DNA of 46,968 nt from an uncultured Bacteroidales bacterium (GTDB taxonomy: Bacteria > Bacteroidota > Bacteroidia > Bacteroidales > Bacteroidaceae): NCBI GenBank assembly GCA_902788275.1, contig CADAJV010000022.1, positions 1 to 46,968 of the forward strand, given 5' to 3'. The notes beneath the pieces are model-generated. The model ran no database searches. It saw nothing but the letters and a program-made list of their open reading frames with translations, and was not told the DNA's origin. The position numbers and the translations under genes are program-made. This document shows positions 30,980 through 39,344 of this stretch, piece after piece. Each line of letters opens with the position of its first letter. Position 1 is the first letter of the stretch.

Positions 30980-33592
30980 ATGAACAAACTTTATTCCGCT
31001 GAATTCAAGCGTGTGCTGATAAATAGCCGCGCCGAGGCCATGCGCACCGGCGACAAGCTCATCAGAGCTGAGCACTTCATACTGGGAATGCTGCGCGAGC
31101 CTAACAACGACTCCTACGAGATACTGTGCCGCCACTTCAAGGACGTGGAGGCGCTGCGTGTGCTGATGCACAACAAGATAAAGACCTACGACAAGATGGA
31201 GATGCTGCCCTTCGACATGCCCAACGGCGCCATCTCGCTCGACTCCGTGGCTGGGGCTGCCCTGCAAAACAGCATGACGGAAGCCTCGGTAGTCAACTGC
31301 AACAAGGTGATGTCCACCCATCTGCTGCTGGCCCTGCTGAGGGGACGCGGCACCTTTGTGGCCAAGACCCTTAACGAGGCAGGCCTCAGCTACGAACAGC
31401 TGCGCGACCACCTGCGCGAGCTATACCACGTGGAAGGCGGTGCCGAGGACGACAACATGCCCGATCAGGAAACGTCGGACAGCTGGAGCTCCAACGAGCT
31501 GCGCTTTGAGAACACATCGCACACCGCCGACGACTACGAGACCAATGACGATGACGACGAAGAGGACGAGCTATCCTACGCCGAGGAATATGCCACCGCC
31601 AACGGAAAGAAGGCCAAGGGCAAGGCTGGAAGGAAGCCCCTGCAGTTTCTCACCAAGTTTGGTACAGACTTCACGGCTCTCGCCCTCAAGGGCAAGCTGG
31701 ACCCCGTGGTGGGCCGCAAGAACGAGATTGAACGCGTGGCCCAGATACTGTGCCGCCGCAAGAAGAATAACCCCGTGCTCATCGGTGAGGCCGGCGTGGG
31801 CAAGACGGCTATAGTAGAGGGCCTGGCCCAGCGCATAGTGAAAAACGAAGTACCCGTAACTCTGCTTGACAAGCGCCTAATTGCCCTTGACATGCCGGGC
31901 GTAGTGGCCGGCACCAAATACAGGGGCCAATTTGAGGAACGCCTGCAGGGCATCATGAAGGAGCTGAGGGAGCACCCCGAGGTAATACTCTTCATCGACG
32001 AGATTCACACCATAGTAGGTGCCGGCTCTGCCGCAGGCACCATGGATGCCGCCAACATGCTCAAGCCCGCCCTGTCGAGGGGACAGCTGCAGTGCATAGG
32101 CGCCACCACGGTGGACGAATACCGCAAGTCAATAGAGAAGGACGGTGCTCTGGAGCGCCGATTCCAAAAGGTGATGATTAACCCCACCAGCATGGAGGAC
32201 ACCCTGGAGATTCTCAACAATATCAAGGGCAACTACGAGGAGCACCACAACGTGAAATACTCCGACAAGGCCCTGGAGGCCTGCGTCAAGCTGACGGAGC
32301 GCTACATCTCTGACCGCAAACTGCCCGACAAGGCTATCGACGCCCTGGACGAGGCAGGCTCGCGCAAGCACCTCTTTGACATAGAGATGCCCGTCGAGCT
32401 CAAAGATATGGAGAAAGAGATAGACCAAATACACACCGAGCAGATGCACATGGCCGAACAGAAAAACTTCAGCGAGGCCACCAAGCTGCGCCAGCAGCTC
32501 AACCAGCTCAAGGCCACATTCACACAAAAGAAAACCGAATGGCTGCTCAGCCTCAAGGAGAACCCCTCAGTAGTAGATGAAAAGGACGTGGAGCAGGTGG
32601 TGAGCATCATGAGCGGAGTGCCCGTACACAAGATGGCTCAAGCCGAAAACATCAAGCTGCGCGAACTTAAGACCGACCTGTCGCACACCATTATAGCGCA
32701 GGACAAGGCCATAGAGAAACTCATCAAGGCCATCACCCGCAACCGCATCGGACTGCGCGACCCCAACAAGCCCATCGGCACATTTATGTTCCTGGGGCCG
32801 ACAGGCGTGGGCAAGACCTTCCTGGCTAAGAAACTGGCCGAGTATATGTTTGGCACCGAGGAGGCCCTCATACGCATTGACATGAGCGAATATATGGAGA
32901 AGTTTACCACCAGCCGACTGGTGGGCGCTCCTCCGGGCTACGTGGGCTATGAGGAAGGCGGCCAGCTGACGGAGAAAGTAAGGCGCCGCCCATACTCCAT
33001 CGTGCTGCTCGACGAGATAGAGAAGGCCAACAAGGACGTGTTTAACCTGCTGCTGCAGGTGATGGACGAAGGCCGACTGACCGACAGCAACGGAGTGACG
33101 GTAGATTTCCGCAACACCATCATCATACTCACCTCCAACGTCGGCTCACGCAACCTGCAGGACTTCGGCAACGCCATAGGTTTCAGCTCGCAGAGTGCCG
33201 AGGATATGAAGGCCTACGCCGAGCGCATCATAATGAAGGAACTCAACAAGCAGTTTGCACCTGAGTTTATCAACCGAATCGACGACATCATACTCTTTGA
33301 CCAGCTCAGCCGCGAGGCCATTGGCAAGATTATCGACAATGAACTCGGCAAGCTCAACCTGCGACTGGCAGCCCTAGGCTACACGCTGGAGATAGACAAG
33401 AAGGCCAAGGAGTTCCTGATTGACAAGTCCTACGACAAGAAGTATGGCGCCCGTCCGCTGAAACGCGCCATCCAAACCTATGTGGAGGACGGCATCAGCG
33501 ACTATATACTGGACGAGAATAACACCAAAAACTCCGATGGCGTAATACATATCACACACAAGAGCAAGAAGGAAGAACTGGTGTTTGAGTAA
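30980..33592 (+). CDS. clpC: AAA+ protease-associated chaperone ClpC
   Basis: 870 residues. The Clp_N repeat domain (about 1-150) is followed by a strongly acidic linker (about 152-205, DDDDEEDE), AAA1 with Walker A GEAGVGKT (269-276) and Walker B LFIDEIH, a short middle domain with a UVR-like stretch ([18 protein letters not shown]), AAA2 with GPTGVGKT and LLDEIEKA, and a C-terminal ClpB_D2-small domain. The UVR-like short M-domain points to ClpC rather than ClpB, so ClpP is the likely partner. The start ATG and the sigma-54-like promoter suggest stress control. The 5' region has no CIRCE sequence. Confidence 0.93.
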   Translation: MNKLYSAEFKRVLINSRAEAMRTGDKLIRAEHFILGMLREPNNDSYEILCRHFKDVEALRVLMHNKIKTYDKMEMLPFDMPNGAISLDSVAGAALQNSMTEASVVNCNKVMSTHLLLALLRGRGTFVAKTLNEAGLSYEQLRDHLRELYHVEGGAEDDNMPDQETSDSWSSNELRFENTSHTADDYETNDDDDEEDELSYAEEYATANGKKAKGKAGRKPLQFLTKFGTDFTALALKGKLDPVVGRKNEIERVAQILCRRKKNNPVLIGEAGVGKTAIVEGLAQRIVKNEVPVTLLDKRLIALDMPGVVAGTKYRGQFEERLQGIMKELREHPEVILFIDEIHTIVGAGSAAGTMDAANMLKPALSRGQLQCIGATTVDEYRKSIEKDGALERRFQKVMINPTSMEDTLEILNNIKGNYEEHHNVKYSDKALEACVKLTERYISDRKLPDKAIDALDEAGSRKHLFDIEMPVELKDMEKEIDQIHTEQMHMAEQKNFSEATKLRQQLNQLKATFTQKKTEWLLSLKENPSVVDEKDVEQVVSIMSGVPVHKMAQAENIKLRELKTDLSHTIIAQDKAIEKLIKAITRNRIGLRDPNKPIGTFMFLGPTGVGKTFLAKKLAEYMFGTEEALIRIDMSEYMEKFTTSRLVGAPPGYVGYEEGGQLTEKVRRRPYSIVLLDEIEKANKDVFNLLLQVMDEGRLTDSNGVTVDFRNTIIILTSNVGSRNLQDFGNAIGFSSQSAEDMKAYAERIIMKELNKQFAPEFINRIDDIILFDQLSREAIGKIIDNELGKLNLRLAALGYTLEIDKKAKEFLIDKSYDKKYGARPLKRAIQTYVEDGISDYILDENNTKNSDGVIHITHKSKKEELVFE

Positions 33593-33612
33593 GCACCCAA
33601 CACACCTGATTT

Positions 33613-33706
33613 GTGAAAGTGAATGTGAAAAGTCTAAGTGGATGTATTATTTATTGTTAACAAAATGCATTCACTTTCACTAATCACATTCACTTTCACT
33701 TTTTTT
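33613..33706 (+). terminator. Long-stem terminator downstream of clpC
   Basis: GTGAAAGTGAATGTGA (33613-33628) is matched by its exact complement (33684-33699), with a 55-nt loop and TTTTTTT after it. The loop holds another ATTCACTTTCAC, so an alternative fold is possible. Confidence 0.75.
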
Positions 33707-33709
33707 CGC

Positions 33710-33717
33710 TAACTTCG
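33710..33717 (+). promoter_or_regulatory. TAACTTCG-type -7 box of the hydrate dehydratase gene
   Basis: TAACTTCG followed by CAGC and then the ATG at 33722. A start site about 5-8 bases after the box would fall on or near the ATG. Confidence 0.5.
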
Positions 33718-33721
33718 CAGC

Positions 33722-34567
33722 ATGAAACAGGCAGAAACCGTCCTGACAACTGACTCTGCAGCCAAGTCGCTGCTGATGCCACGCAACCCCGAAGGACATA
33801 AGGGCACCTTCGGCCACGGGTTGCTGGTGGCTGGCTGTGAAGGCATGGCCGGAGCCGCCGTTCTCGGTGCACGGGCTGCACTGCGCAGCGGTATGGGCAA
33901 GCTCTCGGTTTGCAGCGCAGAGATCAACAGGCCAATACTGCAAGTGGCAGTGCCCGAGGCCGTGGTGACTACCCAGATGCCTGCAAACCTCGAAGGATAC
34001 GACGCCATAGCCATTGGCCCGGGACTCGGGCAGGGAAAGCACTGCCTGACCATGATGCAGGAGGTGCTCAAGGCTCAGCCCGGCAGACTGGTGATGGATG
34101 CCGACGCCCTGAACTACCTTGCGGGGCTCGACAACTGGCCCACGCTGCCGCCAAAGGGCACAATAATCACACCTCACCTGGGCGAGTGGCGCCGACTGGC
34201 CGCCGCAATAGGGCTGCAGGACATGGAGCCCGCAGAAGCCGCCAGCGAGTGCGCCGTGAAACACTCCTTATATATAATAATAAAGGGACACCGCACCACT
34301 GTCTGCACGCCGCAAGGCACACTGTTCATCAACACCACCGGCAATAGCGGCATGGCCACCGCAGGAAGCGGCGATGTGCTGACGGGCATCATCCTCTCGC
34401 TGCTAGCCCAGGGCTACGGACCCGAACAGGCCAGCCGCCTAGGAGTATGGCTCCACGGAAAGGCCGGCGACATAGCCGCCGAGCAGCTTACGCAATGGGC
34501 CATGACAGCCTCCGACATTACCGCACACCTGCCGCTGGCGTTTAAAACGCTGAACACGGAACATTAA
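33722..34567 (+). CDS. nnrD: ADP-dependent NAD(P)H-hydrate dehydratase
   Basis: It repairs hydrated NAD(P)H. 281 residues of the YjeF C-terminal (ribokinase-like) fold only. Landmarks are KGTFGHGLLVAGCEGMAGAA (about 27-46), AIGPGLGQG, VMDADALNYLAG, TPHLGEWRRL and NTTGNSGMATAGSGDVLTG (near 205) with the GSGD active site. The epimerase (YjeF N-terminal) domain is absent, so the epimerase must be encoded elsewhere. Start ATG. It has a promoter very close upstream and is followed 7 bases later by the DUF4831 gene. Confidence 0.94.
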   Translation: MKQAETVLTTDSAAKSLLMPRNPEGHKGTFGHGLLVAGCEGMAGAAVLGARAALRSGMGKLSVCSAEINRPILQVAVPEAVVTTQMPANLEGYDAIAIGPGLGQGKHCLTMMQEVLKAQPGRLVMDADALNYLAGLDNWPTLPPKGTIITPHLGEWRRLAAAIGLQDMEPAEAASECAVKHSLYIIIKGHRTTVCTPQGTLFINTTGNSGMATAGSGDVLTGIILSLLAQGYGPEQASRLGVWLHGKAGDIAAEQLTQWAMTASDITAHLPLAFKTLNTEH

Positions 34568-34574
34568 ACATTAT

Positions 34575-35675
34575 ATGAAAAAGGTATTCGTTTCTTTCAT
34601 TCTTTCATTCTTGCTCCCTTCCCTTTGGGAGGGGCTGGGGGTAGGCTCTCTTCATGCACAGACCACTGTCCTGCCCTACCGCCCGGGCGTAACCACCGAC
34701 GGGGTAGTCTATTACCTGCCACAGACAGCGCTGAAGATTGCCGTAACAGCCACTCGCACCACCGTCCACCCCGGCGATTTCCACAATTATGCCAAGCGCA
34801 TGCTTCGTCTCAACGATGCCGTGCAGCAGGAACAGACGCAGTGGAAGATTGACAAGATTCAGATGGTGGCCTGCGGAGAACCCGACACTGCCAAGGCTCA
34901 CATAGTGGTGCTCAAAAAGAACACCTCTGCCCCACTCTGCTCGCTGACCGACGACGGAATACTGCTCTCCATCAACGCCCAGGCCGAGCAACCCAAGGCT
35001 GCGAAACTGGAGGAGGTCAACACATCGGTCAGCGGCAAGGTTAACAGCCGCGACTTCTTCAGCGAGGAGATACTCTCCGCAGGCAGCGAACTGAAGATGG
35101 CCGAGCTGACCGCCGCCGAGATATACAACATCCGCGAGAGCCGCAGCGAACTGACCAAAGGCGAGGCTGACTATATGCCCAAGGACGGCGAGCAGCTCAA
35201 GCTGATGCTGCAGAAGCTGGACGAGCAGGAGCACGCACTGATGCAACTCTTTAAGGGCTACGCCGACACCGAGACAAAGACATGGGTGCTCACTTATGTC
35301 CCCTCCCTAACGAAAGACAAGGAAGTAATTGCCCGATTCTCCGACCAGCACGGACTGGTAGATAAGGACAACCTCAGCGGTGAGCCCATATACATCAGCG
35401 TGCTCAACAAGAACACCGTGCCGGCAGGCCGCACAGAGATTACCGACAAGCGACTCATTGACCGCGTGGTTTACTACAACGTGCCCTCACAGGCCGAGAT
35501 GGAGATTAGCTTCATGGGCAACACCCTGCTCAAGAGCCAGATGCCCATCGCACAGTTTGGACATGAGGAATACCTCACCGACGACCTCTTCAACCGCAGA
35601 GCCACATGCCACATATGGTTCAGCCCCATAACGGGAAACATACAGAAGATAGAAGACACCTCGGTAGGAAAGTAA
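34575..35675 (+). CDS. DUF4831-family exported protein
   Basis: 366 residues, Bacteroidetes-specific and of unknown function. The domain begins with TVLPYRPGVTTDGVVYYLPQTALKIAVTATRTTVHPGDFHNYAKRML, which fits the family. A signal peptide is present (MKKVFVSFILSFLLP to LHAQ) and the mature start is after the LHA-Q cleavage. The segment PSLWEGLGVGS between core and cleavage site is encoded by a GC-rich palindromic repeat (34612-34650) that elsewhere lies between genes. Start ATG, 7 bases after nnrD, and followed by the TPR protein, suggesting one transcript. Confidence 0.85.
   Translation: MKKVFVSFILSFLLPSLWEGLGVGSLHAQTTVLPYRPGVTTDGVVYYLPQTALKIAVTATRTTVHPGDFHNYAKRMLRLNDAVQQEQTQWKIDKIQMVACGEPDTAKAHIVVLKKNTSAPLCSLTDDGILLSINAQAEQPKAAKLEEVNTSVSGKVNSRDFFSEEILSAGSELKMAELTAAEIYNIRESRSELTKGEADYMPKDGEQLKLMLQKLDEQEHALMQLFKGYADTETKTWVLTYVPSLTKDKEVIARFSDQHGLVDKDNLSGEPIYISVLNKNTVPAGRTEITDKRLIDRVVYYNVPSQAEMEISFMGNTLLKSQMPIAQFGHEEYLTDDLFNRRATCHIWFSPITGNIQKIEDTSVGK
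34612..34650 (+). repeat. Palindromic GC-rich repeat inside the signal peptide
   Basis: CTCCCTTCCCTTTGGGAGGG and the following GGCTGGGGGTAGG are of the type that fills intergenic spaces in Prevotella and relatives. Here it is read in frame as PSLWEGLGVGS. Confidence 0.55.
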
Positions 35676-35685
35676 AAAGAAATAA

Positions 35686-36903
35686 TTGAGACCCAGAAAA
35701 TTGAAACGCCAAGCAATTATATACGCATTGTCCTTGCTGCTGATAAGCATCAGCGGCTCATCAGCCGTGCGCAAGGAATATAAGAATCTGAAGGAATATA
35801 TCAAGACATCCAACTACGCCAAGGGACGCGAACAGATAGCCAAGTGCCTGACCGACAGCACCATCAACACCGACCCCAAGCTCTACGACCTGGCCATAGC
35901 CCTTGAGACCAAGGCCAACGATGCAGAGAACATGAAGCTCTACCTCAACCAGAAGTACGACACCACGGCATTCTTCAATACCGGCAGCAAGATAGTGGAA
36001 TACACCCTCAAGCGCGACAGCCTGCTGATGGCATCCGACCCGTCCGCGGCAACGGCCAAGAGGAAAAAGGGCGTGGCAGAACTTATGCCCTACTACCAGA
36101 ACCTATACAACGGCGGAGTATTCTTCGTCAAGAATAAGCAGTGGGCCGCAGCCGACCGAATGTTCTCAATGTTTATCAATGGCGCAGACGCACCCATGCT
36201 AAGCGGCAGCACCAACACCACTATGGCCAAGATGGCACGAGCAGCCTTCTGGAGCATGACGGCATGCTACGAGAGCAAGCAGTACAGGGACGTGTTTAAG
36301 TACCACGAGCTTGCCGAGGCCGACACGGCCAACATCAACTATGTGCTGCAATACGAAGCCCTCTCCTACGAGCAGCTGCACGACACTGCCCAATACGTAG
36401 CCAAGCTGAAGGAAGGAATACTCAAGAGTCCGGCAGCAACAGAGTTCTTCTTCTCCCGCCTCACCGACTACTATAACTCTGTGTACGACTACAAGGCCGC
36501 CTACGAGCTCAACGACAGCCTGCTGCGTACCGACTCCACCTCCACCCTCTACCTCTATGCCCAGACCATCGTCCTCTTCAACATGAAGGCCTACGACCCA
36601 TGCATCAGCAACACCAACCGCCTGCTGAGCATAGACCCCGACAACATAGAGGCCAATTACTACCTGGGCCTCTGCTGGTATAACAAAGGACTCGACTACG
36701 ACGCCACCATCACCCCCGACCCCACGTCAAAGAAATATAAGAACAGCAAGAAGGAAGTCAACCGCATGTTTACCGAGGCTATGCCCCACCTGGAGAAATT
36801 CCGCAAGGCACGCCCCAAAGACAAAGAGCGCTGGCAGGCACCGCTATACCGGATATATTTCAGCCTCAACCTCAGCGACAAACTCAAGGAACTGGAGATT
36901 TAA
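35686..36903 (+). CDS. Exported TPR protein
   Basis: 405 residues, read from TTG at 35686 (the next in-frame start is TTG at 35701). No ATG occurs before residue 83, so a TTG start is very likely. A signal peptide (RQAIIYALSLLLISISGSSA) precedes a helical TPR-like protein, with pairs such as AELMPYYQNLYNGGVFFVKNKQWAAADRMFSMFI and YKAAYELNDSLLRTDSTSTLYLYAQTI. It is 10 bases behind the DUF4831 gene. Function is unknown; TPR proteins of this type mediate protein contact in the periplasm. Confidence 0.83.
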   Translation: MRPRKLKRQAIIYALSLLLISISGSSAVRKEYKNLKEYIKTSNYAKGREQIAKCLTDSTINTDPKLYDLAIALETKANDAENMKLYLNQKYDTTAFFNTGSKIVEYTLKRDSLLMASDPSAATAKRKKGVAELMPYYQNLYNGGVFFVKNKQWAAADRMFSMFINGADAPMLSGSTNTTMAKMARAAFWSMTACYESKQYRDVFKYHELAEADTANINYVLQYEALSYEQLHDTAQYVAKLKEGILKSPAATEFFFSRLTDYYNSVYDYKAAYELNDSLLRTDSTSTLYLYAQTIVLFNMKAYDPCISNTNRLLSIDPDNIEANYYLGLCWYNKGLDYDATITPDPTSKKYKNSKKEVNRMFTEAMPHLEKFRKARPKDKERWQAPLYRIYFSLNLSDKLKELEI

Positions 36904-37014
36904 GCATCGGAGAGGAAAAAGACATTCATCTCAATTTTCAATAATTTTAGAGATTGAAGGAGATAAAGAACAATAGTCATGAGCGAGCGGCACGTTTTAG
37001 TTTACGAACCTGGC

Positions 37015-37044
37015 AATTCCTAATTCCTAATTTCTAATTCCTAA
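37015..37044. repeat. 7-bp AATTCCT array in the tRNA-Gly upstream region
   Basis: AATTCCT, AATTCCT, AATTTCT and AATTCCT start at 37015, 37022, 37029 and 37036. It lies in the 230-base gap between the TPR gene and tRNA-Gly, which otherwise holds only the tRNA promoter. Confidence 0.65.
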
Positions 37045-37086
37045 CCGATAACCTATAACCATTCAATTCTCAATTTTCGAATTTTC

Positions 37087-37117
37087 TTTGCCGATTCCCA
37101 ATTTCTTTGTAATTTTG
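37087..37117 (+). promoter_or_regulatory. Promoter of tRNA-Gly
   Basis: TTTG at 37087-37090, 19 bases, TAATTTTG at 37110-37117, 17 bases before the tRNA. Confidence 0.85.
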
Positions 37118-37134
37118 CGGAACAAAACACTACT

Positions 37135-37207
37135 GCGGTAGTAGCTCAGTTGGCAGAGCATTAGCTTCCCAAGCTAAGGGTCGCGGGTTCGAGCCCCGTT
37201 TACCGCT
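37135..37207 (+). tRNA. tRNA-Gly (anticodon CCC)
   Basis: 73 nt. The acceptor GCGGTAG pairs with TTACCGC (last pair G-U), discriminator T. The D arm has GCTCAGTTGGCAGAGC. The anticodon stem TTAGC/GCTAA encloses TTCCCAA with CCC. The T arm is GCGGG/CCCGT-type around TTCGAGC. CCA is not encoded. Confidence 0.95.
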
Positions 37208-37217
37208 CAACAGACAC

Positions 37218-37246
37218 ATAATCACAGGCGCTAAGCCTGTGATTAT
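37218..37246 (+). terminator. Terminator of tRNA-Gly
   Basis: ATAATCACAGGC (37218-37229), loop GCTAA, perfect complement (37235-37246), then GTTCTTTATC. Confidence 0.8.
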
Positions 37247-37314
37247 GTTCTTTATCCGCACCGGGAAACAAAAGGTTAGGCAGCAGACCAAGAATATACA
37301 CAAGAAAGCGAAAA

Positions 37315-37433
37315 ATAAATGTAGGAAGCCGAAATCTAAACGCGAGCAGGCGAAAACTAAACGCGAGCTTACAAAATTTAATCGCGTCAAGCCGAAAACT
37401 AAACGCGAGGAGCCAGCCGGCTCCTCGCGTTTA
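37315..37433. repeat. 21-bp period array ending in a perfect hairpin
   Basis: CTAAACGCG-type cores at 37336, 37357, 37378 and 37399 (a weaker one at 37315) are exactly 21 bases apart. Read on the minus strand the unit is CTCGCGTTTAGnTTTC plus five bases, sharing CGCGTTnnnATTTC with the array at 3670-3812. The last unit forms one arm of a 15-bp perfect hairpin (37400-37414 with 37419-37433, loop AGCC), which could act as a terminator in either direction. The open frame across it is only the heptad translation of the repeat. Confidence 0.8.
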
Positions 37434-37442
37434 AAATTATTA

Positions 37443-37586
37443 TTCTCAGAATTAAATACTCGATTCAGGAGAAGACAAGCATAAAGAACATCAAAATCAG
37501 TAGTATGAATAGGATAGTACGTATCATAATGTATGTGGACTCTTAGTTCGTGTGTTCTCAGAATTAAAACTTTTATTCTCAGAATT
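37443..37586. repeat. Three TTCTCAGAATT sites, two spaced by 21 bp
   Basis: TTCTCAGAATT (arms ATTCT/AGAAT in two of the three sites) occurs at 37443, 37555 and 37576. The last two are 21 bases apart, start to start, with similar AT-rich spacers. With the previous array it accounts for the 459-base gap from tRNA-Gly to pfp. A GCTCCCGCAA/TTGCGGAAGC hairpin at 37611-37649 is a weak terminator candidate for pfp. Confidence 0.6.
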
Positions 37587-37666
37587 TGTTTTCTTTTCTA
37601 CGCAATTACATTGCGGAAGCTCGCGACAAACCATGTCAGGCTCCCGCAACACACGTGCGTCTTTGC

Positions 37667-39307
37667 CTACTGATGCTCGTAGCGCAGGGTCTCGGTGGTC
37701 TTGTCGCAGACCTCGGAAGGACCAAAGTACTGGATGGGGCCAGGATAGACGTAGGCCGTCTGCTTCTTCCACTCGTCACGCTGTGCAGCGAAGGCCTTGA
37801 AAGGCGCACCGTCGAGGTCCACGAGGGCCTTGCGGATAACGGGCTTCATCTGGCCGTTGCGCTTCTCCATGTTGAGCATCATGGTGATGGGCACACCGCC
37901 AGCCACCCACTCGGCTGCGGGCTTGGTAGTGTTCTTTACGATAGCCATGTAGCCGGTCTTGCCGTTGGCGATGAGCTGTGAGGCACTCACACCGAGGGAG
38001 TAGCAATAGTCGGCATCGAAATTGGACGGAGCTGCGCAGCGGCCCTCGTAGCCGAAGAAGTGATGGAGTGCGGAGAACTTGCCATTAAATTTGCCGGCAG
38101 CCTTCCACTCTGCGAGCTTGGCAGCAACCATCGACGAGAGCAGCTTCTCGGTCTCGATAAGGGAAACCTGCACGTTGCCGTGAGGATCGCGCTCGCCGGT
38201 AAGCTGGGCAGCAAAGGAAGCGGGCAGCGATGCGAGGGTGGCAGCATTCTCTGCGGAGAGGTTGCCATTGAGCAGCCAAGCTACATTGTCCTCGGGCTGT
38301 GCCTTGAGATAGGCCTCTGACGAGAGGACATCGTTGAGCTCGGCAATGAGGCGCTTAACGGCGGGGATAAACTCGATGAGTCCCTCGGGAATGAGAACGG
38401 TGCCGAAGTTGTTGCCGTCCTTGGCACGCTCGGCCACGGCCTCAGCAATGTAGGTCACGATATCGTCGAGCGACTGGCCCTTCTCCTGAATCTCCTCGGA
38501 GATGAGACAGATATTGGGCTGCACCTCAAGGGCGCACTCCAGGGCAATATGGCTGGCCGAGCGACCCATGAGTTTGATGAAATGCCAATACTTCTTAGCA
38601 GAGTTGGCATCGCGCTGAATGTTGCCGATAACCTCTGAGTAGGTCTTGCAGGCGGTGTCGAAGCCGAAGGATGTCTCAATCTGATCGTTCTTGAGGTCGC
38701 CGTCGATGGTCTTGGGGCAACCGATTACCTGCACGCCGTAGTTCTTGGCTGCATAGTACTCAGCCAGCACGCAGGCATTGGTGTTGGAGTCGTCGCCGCC
38801 AATGATGACGAGGGCCTTGATGCCAAGCTCGCGCAAAATCTGGATGCCGCTCTCAAACTGCTCCTCCTGCTCCAGCTTGGTACGGCCGGAACCAATCATG
38901 TCGAAGCCGCCGGTGTTGCGATACTCGTCAACGATGTCGGCAGTAATCTCCATATACTTGTGGTCAACGAGGCCGCCGGGGCCAAGGAGGAAACCGTAGA
39001 GCTTGTTGGCGGGATTGAGGCGCTTGATGCCGTCAAAGATACCGCTGATAACGTTATGACCGCCAGGAGCCTGGCCGCCGGAGAGGATTACGCCGACATT
39101 CATCGGAGCATAGGTCTTCTGCTCACCGGGCACGAACTCCACCAACGGGAGGCCATAGGTATTGGGGAACAATTTCTTCACTTCTGCCTGGTCGGCCACG
39201 CTCTGGGTGGGCTCGCCCTCTTTAATGCTTACGTTTCCCTGCAGTCCGAGCGGAAGCTTGGGGCTGTAGGCAGCTCTTGCAATCTGCAATGCACTTTTCT
39301 TTGCCAT
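37667..39307 (-). CDS. pfp: Diphosphate-dependent 6-phosphofructokinase
   Basis: It phosphorylates fructose-6-phosphate reversibly with PPi instead of ATP. At 546 residues it is the long form found in Bacteroidetes and plants. Landmarks are GVILSGGQAPGGHNVISGIFDG (about 72-93), GGDDSNTNA (about 174-182) whose second Asp marks PPi use, PKTIDGDLKND, GFDTACKTYSEVIGNI and MGRSASHIALECAL. The start is ATG (MAKKSALQIARAAYSPKLPLGL). The upstream gene, an HU fusion, ends 37 bases away, so it may be the tail of the ftsY transcript or have its own promoter. Confidence 0.96.
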   Translation of the reverse strand: MAKKSALQIARAAYSPKLPLGLQGNVSIKEGEPTQSVADQAEVKKLFPNTYGLPLVEFVPGEQKTYAPMNVGVILSGGQAPGGHNVISGIFDGIKRLNPANKLYGFLLGPGGLVDHKYMEITADIVDEYRNTGGFDMIGSGRTKLEQEEQFESGIQILRELGIKALVIIGGDDSNTNACVLAEYYAAKNYGVQVIGCPKTIDGDLKNDQIETSFGFDTACKTYSEVIGNIQRDANSAKKYWHFIKLMGRSASHIALECALEVQPNICLISEEIQEKGQSLDDIVTYIAEAVAERAKDGNNFGTVLIPEGLIEFIPAVKRLIAELNDVLSSEAYLKAQPEDNVAWLLNGNLSAENAATLASLPASFAAQLTGERDPHGNVQVSLIETEKLLSSMVAAKLAEWKAAGKFNGKFSALHHFFGYEGRCAAPSNFDADYCYSLGVSASQLIANGKTGYMAIVKNTTKPAAEWVAGGVPITMMLNMEKRNGQMKPVIRKALVDLDGAPFKAFAAQRDEWKKQTAYVYPGPIQYFGPSEVCDKTTETLRYEHQ

Positions 39308-39344
39308 AGGTAATTATTGTGTTTAAAAGTTTAAAGTAATCGGG

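Noticed and set aside
37239..37484. 81-codon plus-strand frame after tRNA-Gly
   Set aside because: It begins in the tRNA terminator and is mostly the heptad reading of the second 21-bp array.
37611..37649. Terminator of pfp
   Set aside because: The 10-bp stem has one mismatch, a long loop and no T tract; left as a remark only.
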